A stretch of 38,144 bases of DNA from an uncultured Catenibacillus sp. (lineage in GTDB: Bacteria; Bacillota; Clostridia; Lachnospirales; Lachnospiraceae), in contig CAKRHR010000025.1 in NCBI GenBank assembly GCA_934339005.1, positions 1 to 38,144 of the forward strand, read 5' to 3'. The notes beneath the pieces were generated by a model. That model saw only the letters and a list, made by a program, of their open reading frames with translations, was not told the origin of the DNA and searched no databases. Positions 1 through 6,104 of this stretch are shown here, piece after piece. The first letter of the stretch is position 1; the number at the start of each line of letters is the position of its first letter. The translations under genes and the position numbers were made by a program.

Positions 1-375
1 AAAGTTGGTATTGTCAATAGCAACACCGGCACTCTGAACGGCAATGCCATTTTCTCCTTCGCCGCTCATCTGTGCTGGAGCTGCTTCGGATTGTATCTTC
101 GGCATATCGCTATCCTGCTTCTCCTGAGTTTTCTCTTCTTCCGGCTGGGATTCTTCACCCTCGGCTGCTGGTTCGACATATTTCCCACAGTTTTCTGTCA
201 AAGCGCCCTCTGCACCGCAGACAGGGCACTCTGCATTCATTGCTTCTGCCGTGCAGGCTGTTTCGCAGGTGCATACAGGTGGTTCTTCCGTGTTGCCCTC
301 AGCAAAGGCCGTGGTCGGCACAAGGCAGAGCACCATGCACAGAGCAAGTAAAATACTGAATAATCTTTTTTTCAT
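1..375 (-). CDS. N-terminal part of a secreted cysteine-rich surface protein (runs off left edge)
   Basis: An open frame reads leftward from an ATG at 375 to base 1 without a stop (125 codons seen). GGAGG lies 8 bases before the ATG. Residues 1-25 are a textbook signal peptide: MKKR, a hydrophobic stretch rich in Leu, Cys and Val, then a TTAFA cleavage site. The mature part carries a short cysteine cluster (Cys35, 37, 41, 50, 53, 63; a CTCET motif, then CPVCGAEG). A Glu/Gln/Pro-rich low-complexity linker follows at about residues 68-108. From memory, this CTCE..C...CPVC pattern occurs at the start of large cell-surface proteins of gut Firmicutes (leucine-rich or Ig-like repeat types), but the defining repeats would lie outside the window, so the class is inferred. 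An in-frame ATG at 453 is possible, but the signal peptide favours 375. The stretch looks more G+C-rich than the adjacent intergenic DNA, which would fit acquired cargo. Confidence 0.75.
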   Translation of the reverse strand, partial: MKKRLFSILLALCMVLCLVPTTAFAEGNTEEPPVCTCETACTAEAMNAECPVCGAEGALTENCGKYVEPAAEGEESQPEEEKTQEKQDSDMPKIQSEAAPAQMSGEGENGIAVQSAGVAIDNTNF

Positions 376-513
376 CTTCTTACCTCCATTTCCACTGTCC
401 TCCGACAGCTTAAAATCATATTTCACTTCCAGCATTGTGAACAGTTTATACATATCCTCTATCGTGATTGTCCTGATATCCAACACCAGATATGTACATA
501 TCATTAATAATTC

Positions 514-519
514 ATTATA
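514..519 (-). promoter_or_regulatory. Extended -10 promoter for the surface-protein gene
   Basis: On the minus strand TGTTATAAT forms an extended -10 (TGnTATAAT), about 140 bases upstream of the start at 375. No good -35 hexamer is seen at the proper distance. The implied leader is about 130 bases long and contains a small CTGTC/GACAG hairpin close to the ribosome site. Confidence 0.45.
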
Positions 520-652
520 ACATTGATTTTTCATTTCTACATTACCCGTTGAAGGACAAAAAAGTGCCTTTTTTGAAAAAAATGGAAATGGAAGCCCCAA
601 AAATTGAACTGACAATTTACAAATTTCAAAAAAATTTTTCCAGCCGACGACT

Positions 653-686
653 TTTGACAAATTTCGCAAACCTGATCTGATATAAT
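653..686 (+). promoter_or_regulatory. Orphan plus-strand promoter with extended -10
   Basis: TGATATAAT at 678-686 is an extended -10. A TTGACA lies upstream, but its 21-base spacing is too long for a standard pair, so the extended -10 must carry the promoter. No gene follows on the plus strand. The downstream sequence folds into hairpins (693-737, 758-801) and meets a terminator at 1058-1104. Confidence 0.4.
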
Positions 687-692
687 GTGAAC

Positions 693-814
693 ACTAAGTG
701 AGATATGACCCTTTTGTAAAATATTATTTCACTCAGTAAATACATATACCTGGACACTTCATAAGATGTTTTTGATTTTAGTTGCCATGGTATCTTATGA
801 ATATCTCATGAGAT
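693..814 (+). other. Hairpin-forming stretch in the 376-1184 gene-free region (possible small RNA)
   Basis: The 800 bases between the surface-protein gene and the IS110 transposase hold no convincing gene. Immediately after the orphan promoter there is a stem 693-701/729-737 (ACTAAGTGA with TCACTCAGT, one mismatch). Next is a perfect 10-bp stem 758-767/792-801 (TTCATAAGAT with ATCTTATGAA), then a 12-base palindrome at 803-814 (ATCTCATGAGAT). Together with the terminator near 1100 these could mark a non-coding transcript or the leader of a lost gene. The AT-richness makes chance pairing a real alternative. Confidence 0.3.
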
Positions 815-1057
815 TATTAACTGCATTTCTTAATTTTTATTTTAACGATGTTATCTAAAATTCAAAAAGTAAAATCCTGTTTTAAGTAATTTAACATCAT
901 CTAATATGTACATATATCCAATCGCACGATCAACACATCTTTATTATTTTCGTGCTTTTTACATCCCACATTCGATAAATTGATTTCAAATTTAGAAATT
1001 ACCATTTGTAACATTCAACAAATTGCAATTGCGAAAAGGCCTTAGATTTTTTATAAT

Positions 1058-1107
1058 AAAACCTGCTAAGAAAAGTCAATAGTTTTCTTGCAGGTTTTTA
1101 AGTTTTT
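1058..1107 (+). terminator. Intrinsic terminator
   Basis: AAAACCTGC pairs with GCAGGTTTT and the stem continues inward through AAGAAAA/TTTTCTT with one bulged T (outer arms 1058-1066 and 1090-1098). It is followed by T-rich sequence on the plus strand. The minus strand also has a T-rich flank, so it may work for the transposase transcript too. Confidence 0.65.
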
Positions 1108-1184
1108 TATTTATCTTCAAATTTATGTACAACAAATAGACTGTCCTTACGGCAGCCATTTTACATTTTATTTATAATTGCTTT

Positions 1185-2393
1185 TTACTCTGAAATATCA
1201 CTATAAACTTCTTTGACCCGTGCGTAATAAATCCTAAGAAATTTATTCAATCCTGCTATCTTGGCCGATTTCTTTGCCTTGCCTTCTAATTCTTTTTTGA
1301 CTATGTATTGATAAACTGGGTCATCTGGTCTCGGATGTGTCTTGATACATCTCATAGTTTCATAGCCTACTTTACGAAGTGCAGCCGATCCGCGCTTGGT
1401 TATCTTTCTGTTAGACCCAGCAAATTGACCTGATTCATATGGCGGTGTATCAATTCCCGCAAAAGCAATCAATGCTTTTCCACTGTGGAATCTACGTATA
1501 TCGCCTACTTCTGCAATTAACTTCGGTGCAAGGACTTCTCCTACACCTCCCATTTCCCTCACAACTGCATATTCTGGTAAGCCCTTTGCTAATTCTTGCA
1601 TTCGTGATAAAATAATGCCTAGAGTGGCATCAACTTCTTTGAGCACTCGGACAGCTTCAGTTACCAGCATTTTGACGGATGGGGTTTCTGAAGATAAGGT
1701 CGGAATACTTTCATGAGCCAGCTTATATATTGCCTTGGCTTTAGTCTGGCTCTGATGGTATTTCTTTTCTTTTGCCCAGTTTATATATTGATTAATAAAT
1801 TCCATTTCATCTAAACATGTGATTTTATCATAGTGCCAAAAGGATTCAACAAAATCGCTCAGCTTATCTTTACGATTTCCCTCATTCCAGCTTGCGAACA
1901 TTCCTTTTATTCCAGGCATTGTATAATCCAACAAATGTGTCAATTCATGTAGTGAGTTAATATGTAACTTCATGTAATGGCGGTATTGCTGCCCCAGAAG
2001 TTTTAATTCTCCATATATATCTTCTGATGCTTGAAATTCAGGCATAGTAAACCAGTGGTCAATTCCGTAATTAGCAATTATCCTAGAATCAATCTTATCT
2101 GTTTTGGCTTTCCTTAAATCCCCACTACGGTATACTTTCATAAGATATGGATTAATAACAGCTACAAAAAGTCCTTTTTCCTGTAGATATGTAAGAACTG
2201 GAAGATGATAAATACCTGTTGCTTCCATGACAACTTTTACTTCTTCATTAAATCGCAAAAGCATGGACGCAAGTTCACTTAGATCTTTTTCGTTATGAGC
2301 TATATCAAATGGTTTACTCACAATTTCTCCATATGGTTTTAAGATACATACAGTGCTTTTTCCTTTTGCTACATCAATTCCTACGCTAATCAT
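1185..2393 (-). CDS. IS110-family transposase (bridge-RNA-guided recombinase type)
   Basis: This 402-residue protein has the two-part IS110 architecture. The N-terminal RuvC-like DEDD domain shows Asp7 (GIDVAK), Glu57 (MEATG), Asp99 and Asp102 (KTDKID). The C-terminal Tnp20 (IS116/IS110/IS902) domain shows GGVGEVLAPKLIAEVGD, FAGIDTPPYESG and a KRGSAALRKVGYE motif with a serine where the family keeps its catalytic Ser. A coiled linker lies between them. I start at the ATG at 2393 (MISVGID) because AGGAGG sits 5 bases upstream; an ATG at 2429 lacks a ribosome site. The reading frame is intact, so the enzyme could be active. Biochemically studied members form a circular DNA intermediate and recombine donor and target under guidance of a non-coding RNA encoded in the element. 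Confidence 0.93.
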   Translation of the reverse strand: MISVGIDVAKGKSTVCILKPYGEIVSKPFDIAHNEKDLSELASMLLRFNEEVKVVMEATGIYHLPVLTYLQEKGLFVAVINPYLMKVYRSGDLRKAKTDKIDSRIIANYGIDHWFTMPEFQASEDIYGELKLLGQQYRHYMKLHINSLHELTHLLDYTMPGIKGMFASWNEGNRKDKLSDFVESFWHYDKITCLDEMEFINQYINWAKEKKYHQSQTKAKAIYKLAHESIPTLSSETPSVKMLVTEAVRVLKEVDATLGIILSRMQELAKGLPEYAVVREMGGVGEVLAPKLIAEVGDIRRFHSGKALIAFAGIDTPPYESGQFAGSNRKITKRGSAALRKVGYETMRCIKTHPRPDDPVYQYIVKKELEGKAKKSAKIAGLNKFLRIYYARVKEVYSDISE

Positions 2394-2429
2394 AATAACC
2401 TCCTGATTTTTAGATTTATATAACAGCAA

Positions 2430-2590
2430 TTGTTAAAACCATCCACACTTATTACGATCCAGTTTAGTTCGTTACACGAGAGCTCCGTAGAGTATCAACC
2501 TGCCTAAGCGAATGTTTATAATAAGGGGTTGGTTGACGGTTTTATTGACGGATGCTAAATCCAAAAAAGGCCATGCCATACCAACTGCTT
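2430..2590 (-). ncRNA. Candidate IS110 bridge RNA
   Basis: The non-coding stretch upstream of the transposase follows a strong minus-strand promoter (CTGACA, 16 bases, TATAAT; the -10 is at 2594-2599). It can form two consecutive large stem-loops. The first is closed by GTTGGT/ACCAAC (2580-2585 with 2528-2533) and contains a GGAT/ATCC hairpin. The second is closed by CTTATTA/TAATAAG (2519-2525 with 2448-2454) and contains an ACGGAG..CTCGT hairpin. Two looped arms 5' of the transposase is the layout of known bridge RNAs (target-binding then donor-binding loop). The guide bases were not identified, so the call rests on position, promoter and foldability. Confidence 0.5.
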
Positions 2591-2678
2591 CCCTCATTAT
2601 AATAAAATAAGTGCAGATGTCAGAGTTAATTACTCTCTAACAACTACACTTTTATGGTACTAAAGAAAGGAACTTAGA

Positions 2679-3608
2679 ATGGCAAATAAAAAAGCTAAAT
2701 ATGCTAAGAAACATAAAGACAGATTATTTCGGTTCATTTTTAACCAGAAATCTGAATTATTATCTTTATATAATGCTGTAAATGACAGTGATTACACAGA
2801 TGAAAATGATTTAACGATTTATACCATTGAAGATTTTATTTATATGGGGATGAAGAATGATTTGTCATTTTTAATTGACTGTCATTTAAATATTTATGAA
2901 CACCAGAGTACATACAATCCAAACATGCCGCTTCGCGGATTTCTTTATATGGCATCTGCCCTCAAGAAATATATTGCTGCAAAAAATCTGGATATTTACG
3001 CCAGTTCAGCAGTTATTATTCCCGTGCCTCAATTTTATGTATTTTACAACGGTACACGGAATGTTCCAGGCGAACAGGTTTTAAAACTGACCGACAGCAT
3101 GCCTGAAGATAAGCGCGATAAATCCTGTGCACAGTTTGAGGCTACGATGATCAATATCAATGCTGATCACAGTCCAAAACTTATGAAACGTTGTCCAAAA
3201 CTCTACGAATATGCTGTATTTATCTCACGTATCCGCGAAAACACAGCAACTGGCATGCCACTGGCAGATGCGACTGAAAAGGCAGTCACGGATTGTATTC
3301 ATGATAATATTCTCGCAGATATTCTGCGCAGCCACAAAGCGGAGGTGACGGATATGATTCTTGATGAATACGATGAAAAATTTCATATTGCCTGTGAAAA
3401 GAAACTCAGTTATGAGCAGGGGCGGGCTGATGAAAGAGAACTTACCAACATCGAAAGACAACGGGCTGAAAATGCTATTTTAATACAAAAGATTGTGATT
3501 CTACACTCAAAGCACCAACCTGATAATGTCATCGCACAAAAATTGAATATACCTGTAGATACTGTACAAAAGGCACTTCAGGAAATTTATTCTGATACTT
3601 TAATATAA
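2679..3608 (+). CDS. Rpn-family PD-(D/E)XK nuclease / putative transposase
   Basis: The 309-residue protein resembles the Rpn (recombination-promoting nuclease, formerly transposase_31/PF04754-like) proteins abundant in Lachnospiraceae. It has a basic N-terminus (MANKKAKYAKKHKDR), an FRFIF helix and a nuclease core with acidic residues in MKNDLSFLID (Asp61, Asp67), followed by the EHQ motif (Glu74, Gln76) of the YEHQSTYNPNMPLR block. The C-terminal third is charged and ends in a helix-turn-helix-like segment (residues about 285-305). AAAGGA lies about 9 bases before the ATG. It begins 63 bases beyond the proposed IS110 end. A 138-base internal segment (3307-3444) is repeated at 5674-5811 in a broken copy. 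Members of this family cut DNA in a RecA-independent manner; the role here is inferred. Confidence 0.8.
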   Translation: MANKKAKYAKKHKDRLFRFIFNQKSELLSLYNAVNDSDYTDENDLTIYTIEDFIYMGMKNDLSFLIDCHLNIYEHQSTYNPNMPLRGFLYMASALKKYIAAKNLDIYASSAVIIPVPQFYVFYNGTRNVPGEQVLKLTDSMPEDKRDKSCAQFEATMININADHSPKLMKRCPKLYEYAVFISRIRENTATGMPLADATEKAVTDCIHDNILADILRSHKAEVTDMILDEYDEKFHIACEKKLSYEQGRADERELTNIERQRAENAILIQKIVILHSKHQPDNVIAQKLNIPVDTVQKALQEIYSDTLI

Positions 3609-3643
3609 AGAGGTTAGAGTTAAAAGATATTTCAACATAAAAT

Positions 3644-3691
3644 TACCTTCTAAGTAGATTTTAGTGATTTACCTTGTCTACTTAGAAGGTA
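3644..3691 (+). terminator. Inverted repeat, probable terminator of the Rpn gene
   Basis: A perfect 15-bp stem (TACCTTCTAAGTAGA with TCTACTTAGAAGGTA) with an 18-base loop, 36 bases after the Rpn stop. The T-tract after it is weak, so it may act mainly as an mRNA-stabilising hairpin. Confidence 0.55.
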
Positions 3692-3773
3692 TCCTATTAT
3701 TTTGCCCTTAACTTGATATTACAAATTATTCTGTAGCTAATGTTATCCCAGTAATTCTGAAACAAAGCAATAT

Positions 3774-3826
3774 AAAACAAAGACTCTGTAAAAATCCATA
3801 TTTATTCATGATTTTTACAAAGTCTT
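3774..3826 (-). terminator. Intrinsic terminator of the GntR gene
   Basis: AAGACT and TGTAAAAATC pair with GATTTTTACA and AGTCTT, with a single mismatch between the two blocks (3780-3826). On the minus strand the stem is followed by TTGTTTTAT. It lies 19 bases beyond the gntR stop. Confidence 0.65.
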
Positions 3827-3844
3827 CATTTATAATTTATATAA

Positions 3845-4570
3845 TTATTTCTGCACTTCTGCCTCAAAATAGGCGATGCGGGCTTTTTGTTCATCTGTGA
3901 GTTCCATGTTGCAGGCTTTCATAATACGATGGGTACTGTTTAACACATGGTTAATCACTGCATGTTTAATCTGAGTTTCATCCTTTGCCATCAGCGCATC
4001 AATAATTGCATGATGCTCACTGTTGACTGCCACAGATGTTTCCGGCAGACGGTGTCCTTCATCTGAATATTCATCTTCCCAACGAATCCTCAAACTGTGT
4101 GCCTTGACATTCTCAAGGGTTGCCATCATAAATGGATTATCCAGATATTTGCAAAGCAGATCATGTACTTCAAGGTCTGATGACATATATGCATCAAAAT
4201 CCTCTGGATGCTCTTTAACATAATCGATTTTTGCCTTCATCTTATTTAATTCTTCGTCAGTCATCATCTTATAGGTTTTCTGTGCTGAATATGGCTCAAG
4301 CAATAATCTGAATTCCCATATTGCAAAGATATCCTCCTCTGTAATCTCTGCAACAATCGCACCACGTCTTGGAATAATCTTTGTAAAACCATCCTTTTCA
4401 AGCATATTAAATGCTTCTCGAATCGGCGCACGGCTGATATTCATCTGCTCTGCAAGCTCTGCCTCAAGCAATCGGCTGCCAGGCTTTAATTCGCCACTGA
4501 TAATTCTTGCTTTCAAACGATTGTACACTAACTGTTTAATTGATAATACTTCTCCCAAATCATCTTTCAT
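3845..4570 (-). CDS. GntR-family transcriptional regulator, FCD (FadR-like) subfamily
   Basis: This 241-residue regulator has an N-terminal winged helix-turn-helix at about residues 10-75 (LKPGSRLLEAELAEQ.., RAPIREAFNMLEKDG, RRGAIVAEIT). The C-terminal all-helical FCD domain spans about 80-220. The FCD metal and ligand site is recognisable as Asp132 and His136 (SSDLEVHD), His186 (SEHHAIID) and His208 (AVINHVL). Such proteins sense small acids, often with a bound metal, and release DNA on binding. GAGG lies 8 bases before the ATG. It is transcribed away from the cytidylate-kinase-like gene, and two TTGTNNACAA palindromes lie between the two promoters, so autoregulation and control of the neighbour are likely. 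The effector cannot be told from sequence. Confidence 0.9.
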   Translation of the reverse strand: MKDDLGEVLSIKQLVYNRLKARIISGELKPGSRLLEAELAEQMNISRAPIREAFNMLEKDGFTKIIPRRGAIVAEITEEDIFAIWEFRLLLEPYSAQKTYKMMTDEELNKMKAKIDYVKEHPEDFDAYMSSDLEVHDLLCKYLDNPFMMATLENVKAHSLRIRWEDEYSDEGHRLPETSVAVNSEHHAIIDALMAKDETQIKHAVINHVLNSTHRIMKACNMELTDEQKARIAYFEAEVQK

Positions 4571-4676
4571 ATGTTCAACCTCATTTTCTTATATTAAACA
4601 AAATCACTGTTTAAAACCAACACACAACAAAATAATACCGCCTTTTGGCTTCAATGTACATATTTTTTATAAATAT

Positions 4677-4705
4677 ATTATATACACTTATTTCAATTTT
4701 GTCCA
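4677..4705 (-). promoter_or_regulatory. Promoter of the GntR regulator
   Basis: On the minus strand TGGACA (4705-4700), a 17-base spacer and TATAAT (4682-4677). This is a strong sigma-A type match about 107 bases upstream of the gntR start. Confidence 0.65.
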
Positions 4706-4712
4706 TTGTTTA

Positions 4713-4722
4713 TTGTTGACAA
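4713..4722. promoter_or_regulatory. Candidate GntR operator O1
   Basis: TTGTTGACAA fits the TTGTNNACAA half-site symmetry seen for many FCD-type GntR regulators. It overlaps the -35 of the rightward promoter and lies 8 bases from the -35 of the gntR promoter, so one bound dimer could block both. Confidence 0.5.
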
Positions 4723-4744
4723 AATACATTCTCTGTGATATTTT
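4716..4744 (+). promoter_or_regulatory. Promoter of the cytidylate-kinase-like gene
   Basis: TTGACA at 4716-4721, a 17-base spacer and TATTTT at 4739-4744. Transcription would begin near 4751, just before the structured leader at 4760-4849. Confidence 0.6.
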
Positions 4745-4753
4745 TGTCTACAA
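4744..4753. promoter_or_regulatory. Candidate GntR operator O2
   Basis: TTGTCTACAA is a second TTGTNNACAA site. It starts at the last base of the -10 box and covers the expected transcription start. Its centre is 31 bp from that of O1, about three helical turns, so both sites face the same side of the DNA. Confidence 0.5.
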
Positions 4754-4759
4754 GATAAA

Positions 4760-4849
4760 CTATTCAGATTTTTCCAAATAAATCAAACGGATTCGTCATG
4801 CTTGCGTGAAAGCAGTCGCTTCGCATATTTATAAGGTGACTCTGAATAG
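4760..4849 (+). ncRNA. Structured 5' leader of the cytidylate-kinase-like gene (unknown class)
   Basis: A closing stem CTATTCAGA/TCTGAATAG (4760-4768 with 4841-4849, 9 bp, perfect) encloses a second stem ATAAAT/ATTTAT. Inside these are two hairpins, ACG-GATT-CGT and a longer one around GTGAAAGC-AGTC-GCTTCGC. The nested, multi-branched form, position just after the promoter and distance of about 30 bases to the ribosome site are those of a cis-regulatory RNA. It matched no riboswitch class that I know by consensus. Confidence 0.4.
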
Positions 4850-4893
4850 CTGCCTATCGATCACATCTATTTACTTTATAAGGAGGGCTCATT

Positions 4894-5493
4894 ATGGAAC
4901 ATTACGCAATCACAATTAACAGACAATTTGGCAGTCTTGGCCGACCGATTGCCCAGAAACTCGCAAACTTACTTTCCATCGAATTTTATGACAGGGATAT
5001 TGTCGATAATGCCTGCAAATCAACAGGCTTCTCCGTCAAAGAAGTGAGTGACCTTGAAGAAAACGCCAAAACAGACTATCTCTATATGCGCTTTCCTTTA
5101 GGTAAAGTTACAACCACCAGACAGAATTACATTTTTGATGTTCAGAAAAAATTTATTAAAAAAACAGCCGAGCAGGAGGATTGTATTATTGTCGGCCGCT
5201 GTGCTGAACATATTCTTGAGGATAAGGAACGTCTTTTGCGTATTTATATTTACGCCCCTTACGAACAAAGACTTAAAAACTGTACAGACATCCTGAAACT
5301 CGACCATGATACGGCTTTGAAGATGATTGATTCCGTTGATAAAGCCAGAAATGTTTACCATCGCAAATATACAGGCTATCTGCCTTCCGATATGGACCAT
5401 GTCGACCTGATGGTCAACAGCGCCCTGCTTGGTGTCGAAGGCACCGCAGAAATGATTGCTCATATTGCAAAGCAGAAATTTCATTTAGACTGA
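4894..5493 (+). CDS. Cytidylate-kinase-like family protein (Cytidylate_kin2)
   Basis: This 199-residue protein begins with ITINRQFGSLGRPIAQKLA, the P-loop-like start typical of the cytidylate kinase-like family, in which the last positions of the Walker A lysine-serine pair are not conserved. FYDRDIVD follows, and later IIVGRCAEHIL and IYIYAPYEQRLKN, equivalent to the core strands of nucleoside monophosphate kinases. It is distinct from housekeeping Cmk, and the substrate is not established for the family. AAGGAGG lies 6 bases before the ATG. The gene is monocistronic: its own promoter and leader lie upstream and a strong terminator follows within 30 bases. The divergent GntR regulator probably controls it. 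Confidence 0.82.
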   Translation: MEHYAITINRQFGSLGRPIAQKLANLLSIEFYDRDIVDNACKSTGFSVKEVSDLEENAKTDYLYMRFPLGKVTTTRQNYIFDVQKKFIKKTAEQEDCIIVGRCAEHILEDKERLLRIYIYAPYEQRLKNCTDILKLDHDTALKMIDSVDKARNVYHRKYTGYLPSDMDHVDLMVNSALLGVEGTAEMIAHIAKQKFHLD

Positions 5494-5519
5494 AAACGTA
5501 AAATATCTACCATATCTCA

Positions 5520-5558
5520 GCAGGAAATCATTTTTTTTTTGATGATTTCCTGCTTTTA
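5520..5558 (+). terminator. Intrinsic terminator
   Basis: A perfect 12-bp stem GCAGGAAATCAT/ATGATTTCCTGC (5520-5531 and 5542-5553) with a T-rich loop and a TTTTATT tail, 26 bases after the stop of the cytidylate-kinase-like gene. Confidence 0.85.
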
Positions 5559-5570
5559 TTCTCACATATT

Positions 5571-5954
5571 ATGATAATATTCATTCCAAATTCACAGTCT
5601 GTCATCCATAAACTTCAAGAAATTGCAATTGTAAAAAAATATTTTATTTTTTATAATGAGGTTTATAATAATGATATTCTCGCAGATATTCTGCGCAGCC
5701 ACAAATCGGAGGTGACAGATATGATTCTTGATGAATACGATGAAAAATTTCATATTGCCTGTGAAAAGAAACTGAGCTATGAACAGGGGCGGGCCGATGA
5801 AAGAAAACTTACTCTTTTATTCAAAAATGTTGTTATTCTCCATGCACAACATTTTTCCGATGAAGCTATTGCACAAAAACTTAATGTTTCAATAAGCACT
5901 GTACAAGACATTCTTAAGGAACTTGAAACCGAGATTTCAGAAATAAAATTATGA
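5571..5954 (+). pseudogene. Broken copy of an Rpn-family nuclease gene (C-terminal fragment)
   Basis: The open frame encodes 127 residues, but only the C-terminal third of an Rpn protein is recognisable. Bases 5674-5811 align without gaps to 3307-3444 of the intact gene with about seven mismatches (shared motifs ILADILRSHK and LSYEQGRADER). The following 140 bases are a diverged tail ending in a helix-turn-helix-like segment (DEAIAQKLNVSISTVQ). The nuclease core (Asp..EHQ) is absent and no ribosome site precedes the ATG at 5571. The first 100 bases of the frame resemble instead 1011-1058 of this window. It is probably a decayed duplicate and unlikely to be a working nuclease. Confidence 0.7.
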
Positions 5955-6011
5955 GACACCTATAAAAACTGATGCAATACAGTTTACGAAGTTTGACACT
6001 TTTACTCATAG

Positions 6012-6062
6012 CAAAAAAATCCGGACAGGTCAGAGTCCATTAAAACTCTGTAACCTGCCCGG
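6012..6062 (-). terminator. Intrinsic terminator of hisS
   Basis: CCGG, CAGGT and AGAGT pair with ACTCT, ACCTG and CCGG (6021-6062) with small internal mismatches. On the minus strand the stem is followed by ATTTTTTT. It is the first hairpin after the hisS stop at 6105. Confidence 0.8.
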
Positions 6063-6104
6063 CAATTATTTACGCTCATTCATATCAAAGAAAAATAACT
6101 TGAA

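Larger units (their letters stand above)
1138..2616 (-). mobile_element. IS110-family insertion sequence (ends tentative)
   Basis: The element consists of one transposase gene with a short 3' flank and a long 5' non-coding flank, as in the IS110 group, which lacks terminal inverted repeats. I propose ends at a CT core on the minus strand (2616-2615 on the left, 1139-1138 on the right). Joining these cores in a circle would place AGGACA from the right end 17 bases from TATAAT in the left end, giving a promoter, as described for IS621-type elements. The boundaries are inference, and no empty site is available to confirm them. Confidence 0.45.

Noticed and set aside
72..359. Plus-strand open frames at the left edge
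   Set aside because: They lie opposite the minus-strand signal-peptide gene, which has a ribosome site and a sensible protein; the plus frames have neither.
492..680. 62-codon plus-strand frame in the gene-free region
   Set aside because: No ribosome site, low-complexity AT-rich translation and no recognisable motif.
2521..2550. Direct repeat TTGACGG-TTTTA-TTGACGG as an IS target duplication
   Set aside because: It lies inside the proposed bridge-RNA region, and IS110 elements do not normally make such duplications.
4521..4781. Plus-strand frame across the GntR control region
   Set aside because: It overlaps both divergent promoters and operators and has no ribosome site.
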